This document shows, piece by piece, positions 44,880 to 55,946 of a stretch of DNA of 64,000 bases (position 1 is its first letter; the number at the start of each line of letters is the position of its first letter). The translations under genes and the position numbers were made by a program. The notes below the pieces were generated by a model. It did not search any database. It was not told the origin of the DNA and saw nothing but the letters and a program-made list of their open reading frames with translations. This DNA comes from Gonatopus flavifemur (Eukaryota; Arthropoda; Insecta; Hymenoptera; Dryinidae), in the NCBI GenBank assembly GCA_018340375.1, contig JAFFJZ010000013.1, positions 1,798,001 through 1,862,000 of the forward strand, given 5' to 3'.

Positions 44880-46690
44880 ATGTTGGATCACTGAGACAAA
44901 CAGGGGAACTAGAAAATATGGAATTAGAAATGAATAGGTTGAATATCGATGTGATGAGAGTTGGTGAAATGAGATGACCGCAAGAAGGGAATTTCTGGAA
45001 TGGAGATTGAAGAATAATCCATACAGGATCAAAGAATGGTCAAGCAGGTGTGAGAATTGAAATGCATAAAAGATTAGGAAATTGGGTAGGAAATTATTCA
45101 CGACGCACCGAAAGCGGAATGATGGTCAGAATCAGAACAAAGCCGGTGGACACTGTTATAGTTCAGGTATACATGCCCACGTCTGGCTACTCGGAGAAAA
45201 ATATCGGAAAACGTACGATGGAATAGCAGAAGTGATATAATATTCAAAGGGAGGAGAGAATTTGATGATCATAGGCGACTGGAATGCGGTGATGAGGCAG
45301 GAGGAAGAGGGCAACATAATAGGAGATTTTGCGTTGGGGAGGAGAAATGAGAGTGGACAACGGCTAATCGAATTCTGTGGAAGTCATAAAATGGTTATCG
45401 CCAACACATCATTCGAAAATCATCCAGGAAGAATCTATACTTGGAAGATGCCAGGAGATACAGCAAGATACCAATTTGATTACATATCAGTGAAACGAAG
45501 ATTTCCAAAATTTGGATGAAAAATTGGAGGATCAACAAGAGAACGACTTGGGTATAGATAATAGATGGACAAATGTGAAGGGGCTCATAGAACAATGTGC
45601 GAATAAAATTTTGAAAGACGATGGAGTAGAACCTTAGAAATCGTGGTTAATGGAAGAAATTCTCTAATTGATCAATAGAAGGAGTGAATCCAAGAATAAT
45701 AGTAGTGAACAAGACCAGCAGAGACACAAGTCACTGAGGGATAGAATGATAAGAGAATCAAGGGAAGCAAAAGAACAATGATTTGAAGGAAAATATCAGA
45801 ATATAAAAGTAAGATTACATCCAGGGGACATAGATGAGGCATATAGGATTGTTAAGAGATTCTTTGGACAAATGAAATCCAGAGGCAATAAAATTAGAAA
45901 TCCTCTAGAACGACAATTGCCAAGAACGGAGAAGAAGATAGGAAAGTGTATCAATCGATCAGAAGATCTGTGTGAAGGAAGCGATGATATAGGGCCTCCA
46001 GAGGAGGAGGGGGATGTTGATAAAGAACACTTGAGGGATTCGATTTCGAGATCAGAATTCAACAGGGCTTTAAAAGAATTGAAAAATAATGAAGCGCCAG
46101 GAGCAGATGGTATAAGTGCGGACTTTATCAAAGCCTCCGATCGAAGAACTCGCGACGCACTGTTTGAATTGGTCACAGATATGTACGAAAATGGAGGAGT
46201 ACGGAAAGATTTCCGAAAGAATAAAATTGTCGCCATTCCAAAAAAACTAGGCGCAGACGAATGCGAGAACTACAGAACGATTAGTTGAACTTCACATGCC
46301 TCGAAAATACTTACGAAAATTATATACAGGAGAAAAGAGAATAAAATAGAGTAGATTAGCAAAAGATCAGTTCGGTTCTAGGAAAAATAGGGGGACGCGA
46401 GAAGCAATTTTAGCACCCAGAACAGTAGTAGAGGAAAGGTTAGAGTTGAAAAGTCTGTGTATATAGGTTTTATAGATATACCGAGAGCATTGGATAATGT
46501 TGATTGGGAGAAAATGTTCAAGATTTTGCAAAAGGTAGAAAATAATTTTGAGGACAGGAGAATAATATATGAATTATATAAGAATCAAACCGCAATGATC
46601 GAAATAGAGGGTCAAAAAGGAGAAGTACAAATCAAAAGAGGGGTGAGACAAGGATGCTCACCATCATCATTGATTCCCAATTCATATATG
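44880..46690 (+). pseudogene. RTE-like LINE, 5' part (endonuclease and start of RT)
   Basis: 44,915-45,519 reads, with stops and shifts, as an apurinic-type endonuclease: RLGNWVGNYSRRTESGMMV, VQVYMPTSGYSE, MIIGDWNAVMRQEEEGN (the catalytic GDWN block) and FENHPGRIYTWKMPGD..FDYI. From 45,872 the RT domain starts (LKNNEAPGADGISADFIK, VAIPKK, CENYRTIS), then 46,457-46,675 gives GFIDIPRALDNVDWEKMF and RGVRQGCSPSS. The coding sequence stops dead at 46,690 where an 8-kb DNA transposon begins. The rest of the RT follows at 54,749. Such elements move by target-primed reverse transcription. This copy is dead. Confidence 0.88.
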
Positions 46691-47728
46691 GGGCATTCGA
46701 CGTGAACCGGACACCCCTCCTGTCCAAAATTTGACGCACCCAAATGAAGCCCATGATAGCTCAAATTCCTCGTAAGAACGTCTCGAATGCACCGTGGCTT
46801 TTCAGGAAATATATGACCCCTAGCAGAAATTATTCTAGGCATTATCTAGTTATCTCGAGGCCCTCGCAAGTTCTTCTTAAGGCGAAACTAGTCTAGTTGA
46901 ACTTGCAAGTTAACAGTGAGTTCCTCACAAGTTTGACTGGTAGATACTTCGGCAAAAATCACTCTCGTCATTCTCTGGGCCTCACAAAGGCCTTACTAGT
47001 CCCTTGTGAGGGACTTGCAAGGCCTTGTAAGAATCTAGAGAATAACTGGAGTGATTGTATTGACGTTATGTTTACTGCAACATGAAGAAATCTCTCACGT
47101 GTTAATTCAATCTTTGTAATGCTTCTGAATATAACAATCATGTTTTGAATTTTTGACAACATTGCAAACACTGCTTATAAATCAATATACATATTGAGTT
47201 CAATGCATATACGTGAACACAAGATACCGTCATCAACGTTTTGACTAATATAGTTGGCGCAAGTATAATGTTAAAAGGAGAGCAAAATTTTCGCCAGATC
47301 TTGCGTTGAATTTTCGGGGTTAGGAAGATTTCAGAGGTTTGCGTGATCCAGTGATAAAAATGTATAGAAACCGACTGGCTCGGAAGGGAGTGAGAAAGTA
47401 CCGAAGAAAACGTAAACTTCATGGTAAGGGTTATGATTTGTTTTTTATTTGAACAGTGAATAAGATATGGGCTGAATTATTCAATAATAACCTAAGAATT
47501 GCATACGATTTTTCGCAATGCGGGTATTGTATGTAACATACATCTAATAACCCAGATTAGACACAAAAATCAGTTATGAAGTCTGAGAAAAAAACTTTTC
47601 CTAAACTCTTTTGAAATTCGAAGAATTGTTTTGAAAACTCTGTAAGAATTTCCTGAATTGTAAAAGAGTTCAGGAGAAATTCTTCTTCCAAAATTCATCA
47701 GTAATTCTTGGATGTGATCTGGACAGTA

Positions 47729-47870
47729 CACGGAGAAAAAGGAATTCGCTGTGGCAGCGAAATCTACTTTTGCTGGGTTCCTCTTGCCAGAGCAGCAAAT
47801 TTTTTGCTGTGACAGCAAACTATTTGCTGTTCCAGCAATCTCCTCTCTGCAAAATCTCCCCTCCTCCAGC
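47729..47870. mobile_element. Truncated copy of the GCTG-N3-CAGC element
   Basis: CACGGAGAAAAAGGAATTCG followed by GCTGTGGCAGC, GCTGTGACAGC and GCTGTTCCAGC matches the first ~120 bp of 21926-22295, then diverges at CAATCTCC. Confidence 0.85.
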
Positions 47871-47963
47871 AAATCCTCTGAACCCTAGTGTCACTAGTTA
47901 TCTCTTTGACATCTCAATATTCCCTTGTTCAAGTGTAGAATTATAAGAACCTTCATCAATGTA

Positions 47964-48483
47964 CACGGAGAAAAATGTCATTCAAAAATTTATTAATTTT
48001 CATATGAATTTGAAACCCTTTCTTAGGTTTCTGTGCAAACTTAGAGCGATGAAAATTCAGGAATGGATTTTCACTCCAAGATATGAAATGCTATGAATGC
48101 AAAGTGAAACGTAACAGATCTGATTGAAACTCAAGTCACTCAATAGTCAAATTTTAGTATGCATTTTGTTTTGTAATCTTTTCAGCATCTTAAATGTTAG
48201 TCAGATTCGTTACTTTTTGATTCGTATTCGAGGTCTCTCGTACTTTCAAGTCAACATTCATTTTCTGAACCTCACTGTTTGAGGTTCATTCAGATTTATC
48301 AAGGAAACTGAAAAAAAGTTACAAAAAAAAGTTAAAGTTAGAGTTAGTATTTATATGAAATTCCTAGATAGCAGAAGAGTTTCAGAAGAGGTCTATATGA
48401 ATACATTGTATTCATTATGAACTCCTTTGGAACTCTTGTGCTATCTGGGATTACTACATCTTTGACTGGCATTTTTTTCCGTG
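47964..48483. mobile_element. CACGGA-ended element with TA duplication
   Basis: CACGGAGAAAAATGTCA after TA and TGGCATTTTTTTCCGTG before TA bound 520 bp of non-coding AT-rich sequence. Confidence 0.78.
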
Positions 48484-49032
48484 TAGCTTTTTCATGTATA
48501 GGGACGTAACTACCCTTTCCGCCCCTTGAAGTGGAAAAGCGGAGATAACATTGCGTGAGATAATCTCATATCAATCAAAACAACGTTGACATGAATTCAA
48601 AATCACTACTGATCGGTTTATGGGGTCGCTGGAAGGAATAATAAGGGGACAGAAAATTATTTTGATCCAGCAATCTTCAAGGGTGTGTATTCGGTATTTT
48701 TATGATGGAATCACTTTTGAATTTTTTCTATGCGGAATCAACGCTACAAAACCACTCCAAAAATTTCATTTCGAGGTTCAGCGACATATGTTGGAAACTC
48801 CAGCTCCTAAAACCCACCCCCAACCCCTCTATAGGAGATAAAATTTATATTTCGATCATGAAATCGCTTTACATTTTTCTCTATAGACAATTGACACTGC
48901 GAAACGATTCGAAAAATCTTATTCCGAGGTCCCTGAACATATCTTGGAGGCATCAGCTCCTAAAATAATCAACTAAGTCGATTAATCGAAAATCCAAGAA
49001 TCGAGTGATCAATCGATTAGCCGTCATTCGAT

Positions 49033-51357
49033 TGAGGGGAGGTTCTAGTCAAAATTGAAGAAAAAAGTCTCGAAAGAAGAGATTCCATCACCTTCCCGGT
49101 AAAATAGAAGCAGAAACTGAGTATACTAGTACTTCAGCGAAAAAAATGAAACGCGTGAGTTACGACGATATTGAGATTGATGTCGTCCATAATAACGTTG
49201 CCATAAATTTTGTGACTGTTTCCAACTTTTAGTCTCAGTGTTTGACATGTAAAAAATTTGGTAGTGATGTGATATTTTCTCGTACGTGTGAGCGTGGACT
49301 TGGTTTTGATTTAGTGATCAAATGCAAGTGCAAAGATCCACAACGTGTTTCTTCGAGTCCTCTAGTGAATGGCGCATACGGAATAAATCGCCGTTTGATG
49401 TTTGTTATGCGGATTCTGGGACTCGGAATACGTTCGATAAATATTTTTTGTTCCCTAATGGAACTGTCTTCAAGCTTTGCAAATGGTACTTACTATGCAT
49501 TTCTCACTAATTTGCTTGAGGCAGCAAAGAGTACATTCGGCATTATTCAACGTAAAGCGATTGCTGAAGAAAGACTGAAGAACGCGGAAGCGGGAAATGA
49601 AGAAACACATTTAAGCGCGTCGGGCGATGGTTCCTGGAAAAAACCTGGCTTCTCGTCGTTATTTGGAATTGCAACGCTGATCGGAAAATATACGCACAAA
49701 GTGTTAGATTCTGTGGTGAAGTAGTCATTCTCCCAACGCTGCAGTAACTGGGCCAACAAAAAAGGAACTGATGAGTATGATAATTGGCATGCAACTCACG
49801 AACCAGACTGTAGCATAAATCACAGTGGGAGTGCTGGTAAGATGGAGGTAGATTGTATGAGAGAAATGTTTTGTCGATCAGAATTGCACGGCGTGAAATA
49901 TGCTACATATATCGGCGACGGTGACACGAAAACCTTCCAAGCTCCCCTCAACTGTAATCCTTATAGCGATCTTACCGTTCATAAGGAGGAATGTATAGGT
50001 CATGTGCAGAAGCGCATGGGCACAAGATTACGCGCAGTCAAGAAACAACATAAAGGAATCGGAGGTAAAGGTGCAGGAAAATTAACTGACAAATTGTTAG
50101 AAAATTTGACTTTATACTATGGACTCGCCATTAGACGACACCCTGATTCAGTCGAAGAAATGAGAAAAGCTGTGTGGGCGACGTTCCATCATGAATGTTC
50201 CACGGATGAGGATCCGAAACATGAAAACTGCCCGCCAGGTGAAAACAGTTGGTGTAAATGGCGTGTTGCAGAAGCTAAGGGAGAACTCACAGATTTCCAC
50301 CATGAACCTGCTCCCACAGCATCAGTTCAAGAAGCAATTCGACCCGTATATGAAGCTCTTCCACGTGACGATTTGCTGCAAAGATGCACGGGTGGAAACA
50401 CGCAAAATGACAACGAGAGCTTCAACGCTTGTCTGTGGAAACTGGTCCCCAAACACCTTCATTGTGGCGAACAAACCATCAGAATTGCAGCATATATAGC
50501 TCCCGGCATCTTCAATGAAGGCTTTTCATCTATATTAAAAACTATGCAGACGTTGGGAATCGTAATCGGGATAAACAGCAGAAACTTCGCTGCGAAAACT
50601 GACGAACAGCGCGTCAAATCAGCAAACGCGAGTCAGTCAGAATGGATGAAAAAGGCCAGAGTTGAACAAATTGGCGCCCAAGTGCAGCAAAACCTTCTCT
50701 TTGAAGATTAAGGAGGGACCTTGTATGGTGCTGGGATAGCTGATTAGATGTAAGTATCGAAAAACATAAATTACTCATGGTTTTTTCCTTCCTGAAACTT
50801 TAGACGCGTTTTTCTCGAAACAACTTTTTTTTGCGCGCGGTACACGATTCAGCTTCAACGACTCGACCGATTTTGATGTTCGATGGCTCAAATTAAAGCT
50901 TATTCAATTTGGGGGGCCATATGAAGGCGTTTTTTGTGAAATTGTTTTTGATTTTTTTCAAAGTTGAAGCAAAGCAAAAAAAACGGTGAAAAAAGGTTTT
51001 TTTTCCAGTAAACGGCTGTCATTTTTTTTTAAAAGGGTTTTTCAAGAATCGGAAATTCATATGGCCCCCCAAATTTCATCTCTTCTGAGAATATTTTCAG
51101 TTCCTTTGTTTCAGATCATTTGGCAGGGCTGTAGAGTGTTCCGCGCACATTGGTACTCGTCGCGCACGGCTTTATTGAATGAGGACTGGCGCCACCATTT
51201 AATTTTTTTTTTGACAAAAAAAATATGATTCATATCTCAAAACATGGACCTTTAAGTAACAATAAAGAATTTTCCAAAAAAACATTGACAATAGCCTAAA
51301 AAAAAATCATGAAATGACGTTAATTTTCGGTCCCTTCGACTAGAACCTCCCCTTAAT
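49033..51357 (+). mobile_element. Mutator-like (MULE) element nested in the long-TIR transposon
   Basis: The termini GGGGAGGTTCTAGTC and GACTAGAACCTCCCC are inverted copies. The mirror TIR of the host element lacks this 2.3 kb and reads across the junction, proving insertion. A short overlap of TTGA/TTAA-like bases at the junctions suggests a decayed target duplication. The one gene inside is a Mutator-type transposase. Confidence 0.82.
49146..50711 (+). pseudogene. Mutator-like transposase, two in-frame TAG stops
   Basis: One reading frame runs from ATG 49146 to 50711, broken only by TAG at 49230 and 49722. The N-terminal zinc-ribbon-like CLTCKKFG ... CERGLGFDLVIKCKC is followed by SGDGSWKKPGFSS (first Asp, ~49625), CSINHSGSAGKME, then YATYIGDGDTKTF (second Asp, ~49917), ECIGHVQKRMGTRLR, a Cys/His cluster (HHECSTDE..HENCPPGENSWCKW) and TQNDNESFNACLW (Glu, ~50414). 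These blocks are those of the arthropod Mutator-like transposase family (the Pfam family named Mutator). Such enzymes cut and paste long-TIR elements. The triad is intact but the stops kill the product. Confidence 0.88.
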
Positions 51358-51872
51358 TGATTATTCAACTAACCGATTCGAACTCGCTCATCCCTGCAAG
51401 AGGTAATGATGTTCAGTCACATTTGTGCGTATGCGAGTTTACACGACTACCCCTCTGTTATTTGTTCCCTAGAGGGAGAAATGCAGAATCGGCGTGAGAT
51501 CAGCTCTCCTCCTCTCGCTTGACGGAGATGCAGAATTAAATTTTCCGAACAGATATTATGGAAGAATTATTTGCTTGACAAGTGGAGAAAACGAGCGATG
51601 TCCAACGAGGGTTACAATCATACGAATTGGGTATTGTTCATTCTTCCCACCAGTCAACACGATCATCTTCCTCACTATCAATATACTACTCACTCTCAAC
51701 AGCACGGAAAACAACTGTTGACGTTCATAAATTGACATTGGACGAAACTTACCGGTTTCGAGCTGCCAGAGTATCTCATCACTCGCAGTTTTTTTCCAGG
51801 CATCACCAGAAATGCATGTCCAGATCAGATTTCTGGCACTTGAGGTGCTGTTGAAAATCTCTTCTGAAGAGA
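51358..51872. other. Inner end of left TIR and spacer
   Basis: 51358-51392 continues the host element's terminal repeat beyond the MULE. The rest up to the gene end at 51873 holds nothing recognised. Confidence 0.45.
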
Positions 51873-53611
51873 TTACCTGGTTATCTCATGCTCGGACTCA
51901 TGATAATAGAAAAATAATGCAGACGTAAATTTCTGTTTCGTCCATGCGAAAAGAGATTCTGATGTCAAAATTGCATCATTAGGCTTCGCTTGGAGACTAA
52001 CTCTTGTAGCTTCACGGTTCAAAATATCTCTGATACCGTCCCATGGACCCTTGCCGTGAGCAGTCGCATGAAAGTGCCATTCAGCTACCATACCAAAATC
52101 TCCTCCATGGCATACAAGATTTTTAATTTAAAATTTGTTTTTATAATGCTGTTTCGCACCGTTGCGAATGTGAATTAATTTTTTCACCCCCGGGAATTTT
52201 GTTTTCATCTCAAGAGTGATCAAGTTTTGCATGATATGAACTGCACAAACGTCATGCTTGGTGCTGTTGGACAAAAGGATCAGGCTTTTATGAGCGGAAT
52301 CATTGCCGTTTCTATAGGAAAACAGCACAGAGTCGACTGTACATTGGTTGTTATTATAATCGAAAGCTTGTGCTGCATCTTGGACAATAAAAGCAAAGTT
52401 TTCCGGGAAATCAGTATGGATCAAAACCTCATCACTTTTCAAATTCTCCTTCAAATTTCCGATATACTTGGATTGATTTTTAGGAATGTATTGATGTGAG
52501 AGGAGTGTTTCCAAACGATCACAAAACTCTTCAACAAAATCTGGCATGGATAGACATTCTTTTTTCGGAGTACATCTATCGGTTGTCTGCCATATGCCGA
52601 AGATTGCTTTAGAAATACCATTTTCTTCAAGTATATAAGAAATCAAATTCGGAAATTCTGGGATCTCCGAGTAAGATTGACAGTCACGGAAGTAACGAGA
52701 TGGTGATGGATCCTTGCACAAAACGAATCGAAAGCAATCTTGATAATTGTCCATTGGAATACATAAACATTGTGTAAGCCTAAACAAGTTCATAGCATCA
52801 AACATTGTTTCGAAATTCTGATGAATTGTGCGAACACGAACGGTATGAGTACCATTTGATCCAGTCAGAACACACCATCTTGGCCGAAGCTCAACAAATT
52901 GGGGAAACTTGATTGAATATTGCGGAAATGCGGCTTTGAACTGGATGTGAAGACTTTCAACATCGGAAAGTAATAAATATTTTTGCTTTCTTTCTTCCTT
53001 GCCATTTTGTTCCACTGATATTACATCTTTCTGATTTGACATCATCCGACTATTTCCATCGACCTCGTAGAAATTCATAACCCGGTTTGCAGTATTCAAT
53101 GACAATGTTGGACCAGCTTCTGAAACAGGTATCGCCGAAATTCCTGCAGAGGATTTTAATTTTCTTGCTTTCATAACACTGCGTCGTGAATTTTCGAACT
53201 CTCTCGTGGTTTGATTGATCGTCCAACAATCAGGAGCTAGCGTGAGGATCATCGTACGTAACAGATCATTTTGAGGTAGACTTGAATATCGAGCTTTCAG
53301 TCCATTTAGCATTGCCTCTAACTGTTGTTCTCTAGAAAGATGTGAGTTTTCGTTTGGACCATCAATCTCCACGAGTCAATTGAATTGGAATCCATATTCT
53401 CATCCACATCCATTAACTGACTCATTTCATCTGAATTTTCAGACAGAGAAAATTTTCTGCAAGAATGACAAACTTTCTCCTGTCCAGGGTAGTTTGCGAA
53501 AACTTCCAACATATTTTTGGGGATCGGTCGTCAAGCTTTGCCAGTATGATGCTCGACATTTTGAGGATTACAGCACCTATCCGAACGAATCTTCGCATAA
53601 ACGGGTGGCAT
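51873..53611 (-). pseudogene. Candidate RNase H-like transposase of the long-TIR element (CCNP..CRK type)
   Basis: ATG 53611 opens MPPVYAKIRSDRCCNP, then, past an in-frame stop near 53533, a possible zinc-binding CC...H...VCHSCRKF (to ~53440). After a frameshift near 53370 a long frame (52128-53372) contains QYIPKNQSKYIGNLKENLKS, VLIHTDFPENFAFIVQDAAQ and HIRNGAKQHYKNKF. An in-frame TAA at 52128 follows, then MVAEWHFHATAHGKGPWDGI. I recognise this as a widespread uncharacterised arthropod ORF family, from memory of its HGKGP block. D (HTD), D (here Asn in RNGAKQ) and E (AEWHF) could be an RNase H-like triad, with the second acid lost. Being the only gene native to a long-TIR element, it is the likely transposase. 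This is inference. Confidence 0.6.
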
Positions 53612-54034
53612 TATGGAATTTTACCATTAAAAATATTTAGAACATCAGACACAGCTGGGCTCCAAAACGAAGAGACTAGAAACGAGAGCCCTGAAAACGA
53701 ATGTCTGATACCGATTTTGGGGCACAAGGGGGAGTAGTCGTGAAAACGACTGTTTGCTGAAGATTTTGGTGTGCAATGAAGAGTAGTCGTAGAAACTCCT
53801 GTGCGATGGCAATTTCGGTGCGCAATGGGAAGTATTCGTAAAGACGACTGTACGATGCCGATTATGGTGTACAACTTAAAGTGGTCTTGACAAAGAAAAT
53901 TTTCCTAAAGAAAAACATGCCCGGAAATGAATAAATTGATTTACGTTAGTGGCGGTGCGAATCAGCATTATAAGAACAAATTTCAAATGAAAAATCTCAT
54001 ATATCATTAGGAAGATTTTGGTATGGTAGCTGAA
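53612..54034. other. Region between gene and right TIR
   Basis: Repeated short blocks of the type GACTGT..GATG.CGAT/TTTTGGTGTGCAATG..GTAGTCGT recur three or four times between 53705 and 53885 with ~60-bp spacing, an imperfect minisatellite possibly in the promoter region. No other feature. Confidence 0.4.
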
Positions 54035-54748
54035 TGGCACTTCTATTCCGAGTTGGAATCGGTTAGCCGAATAATCGATTAATCAGATTAAAGCTGATCG
54101 ATTGACCACTCGATTCTTAGATTTTGGATAAAACGACGTAGTCGATTGTTTGAGGAGCTGGCATCTCTAAGGAATGTCGCTGGAGTTCGGAATGAAATTC
54201 TTGGAAGGGTTTTGGAGCGCTGATTCAACATAGAAAAAATTCAGAAGCGATTTTATGATGAAAATATCAATTGTACCCCCTATGAGGGGTCAGGGGTGGA
54301 TTTGAGGAGCTGAGGTTTCCACCATATGTCGCTCAACCTTGGAATGAAATTCTTGGAGTGGTTTCGAAGCGTCAATTCCGCATAGAAAAAATTGAAGAGT
54401 GATTTCATGATGAAAATACCGAATACACCCCCTTGAACATCAATGGTGGATGAAAATAATTTTCTCTCCCCTCATTATCCATTTTGGCCACCCCATAAAC
54501 CTGTCGGCAGTGATTTTGATTCCATTCCAACGTTGTTTCGATTAATATGAGATGATTTCACGCAATATTATCTCTGCTTTACCACTTCAAAGGGTGGACA
54601 GGGTAGTTATGTGATATATTTCCTGAAAAGCCACGTCGCATTCAGAATATGACGTTCTTACGGGGAATTCAAGCTATCATGGACTCCATTAGAGTGCGTC
54701 AAATTTTGAACAGGAGGGGTGTTTGGTTCACGTGGAATGCCTCAACAG

Positions 54749-55345
54749 AAGGAGGGATGAACGCAGGGAAAGAGCAAGTGCAATCGAAATCACAGATTCA
54801 GGGAGCAAATGTAAGCATTTTGAGATTTGCGGATGACACTTATATCAGCTACGAGGGGTGCTGAGTTAGAAAATATTTCCAATACAATGGAAACAATATT
54901 ACTAGAAAACTGTTTTGACACTGTTTGGACACGAATAAGGTCAAAACAGAATTCATGATTCGCACAACAGCGAGAACATCAAGAAAAATGGAAATCAAAA
55001 CAGATGCTGAGACAATTCAGCGAGTTGAGGAATTCAAAAATCTTGAAAGCATGATCACAGGAAACGGTGAAGCGGGAGAAATATAAGACCAAGAATAGCA
55101 CGAGGGAAGCAGGCTTTTCATCAAAAGAAACAGTCACTATGCTCAAAAAATATTAGTTCAGTAGTGAGGAAGAAATTCTTGAAGAGTTTCGTTTGGAGCA
55201 CATCATTATATGGTTGTAAACCTTGGACAATCCGAAAACCGGACCAACGAAGACTTGAACTTTTTGAAATGTGGTGTTGTGGAAGGATGCTCAGAATAAT
55301 GCGGATAGGAAAGTCAAAAATGGAGAAGTATTTGAGGAGGTGAAT
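54749..55345 (+). pseudogene. RTE-like LINE, 3' part (rest of RT)
   Basis: This continues the LINE interrupted at 46690. GANVSILRFADDTYIS carries the catalytic F/YADD box. After stops come ETIQRVEEFKNLESMITGNG, then KFLKSFVWSTSLYGCKPWTI and LELFEMWCCGRMLRI, the C-terminal blocks of RTE-type LINE polymerases. Several stops and shifts break it. Order and strand match the 5' part exactly, so the two are one element split by the 8-kb transposon. Confidence 0.88.
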
Positions 55346-55946
55346 GGAGAAAGGAGTCTTTTGGAACATCTCGGAAAAATTCGAATATGATTCAAGAGAG
55401 CAACAAGCATCTTAAGAAGAATGTATACATAAGCATCTTATTCGCAGAAATTTCTTTTATCCAGCGCTATGGCGAGTACTTCATATATGCGGCGATTTCT
55501 TTATTCCTCCAATTCTGCCCCCAATGATCGATTTTCAATACCTTCAGTGGAGGAATTAGGGAACAAGTTTTAATTGTCAAGAGTGAACAAAATTTAATTG
55601 TCACTCCCACTTTTCTTTGAATGTGACTGAGACACTTGAACCGCTTGTTCCGTCGGATGAAGTTGCATATGAAAGTTGTATACCAGAACACGTGGACTGA
55701 AGATTTGAAAGGAATAACAAAGAAAAATTTGGGAGTGGAATTCGATTTTTTCCCGATATATCACTGCCCAATTTCGGTGGAATTGAGGGGTCGGAAAGAA
55801 TAACTCGCTCAGATCTCGGAAAGGTGTAGAAGTATTGTCCAATACGTCAGGTCGAAGGTCGAAGGAAAAGTCGGAAATTGAAAAATACTAGGTGATAGAG
55901 CTCGGGAATTGATATCAGTGTCCCTTCACCATTTCTTTTCAAGATG
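55346..55946. other. Spacer, possibly LINE 3' tail
   Basis: No supported gene. The end of the LINE could not be located. Confidence 0.4.

Larger units (their letters stand above)
46823..48499. mobile_element. Composite insertion within the left TIR
   Basis: The mirror copy of the TIR on the right reads straight from GGAAATATATCAC into ATAACTACCCTG, whereas here ~1.68 kb intervenes. It begins CCCCTAGCAGAAATTATTC and contains ACTTGCAAG/CTTGTGAGG-rich text (to ~47040), a truncated GCTG-CAGC element and a CACGGA element. Confidence 0.7.
46691..54748. mobile_element. 8-kb long-TIR DNA transposon inserted in the LINE, unclassified
   Basis: GGGCATTCGACGTGAACC at 46691 is mirrored by GGTTCACGTGGAATGCC ending at 54748. 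The right terminal inverted repeat runs to about 54,035 (~700 bp). The left copy is cut into three pieces (46691-46822, 48500-49032 and 51358-51392) by later insertions. Its own gene is the minus-strand ORF set 51873-53611. Removing insertions leaves about 4.1 kb. I could not find a convincing target duplication. Confidence 0.82.

Noticed and set aside
47570..47872. 100-codon minus-strand frame
   Set aside because: Much of it translates the GCTG-CAGC element, so no coding claim is justified.
49230..49724. Possible stop-codon recoding (several in-frame TAG stops across elements)
   Set aside because: Stops in other dead elements include TGA and TAA, and frameshifts are common. Ordinary decay explains them.
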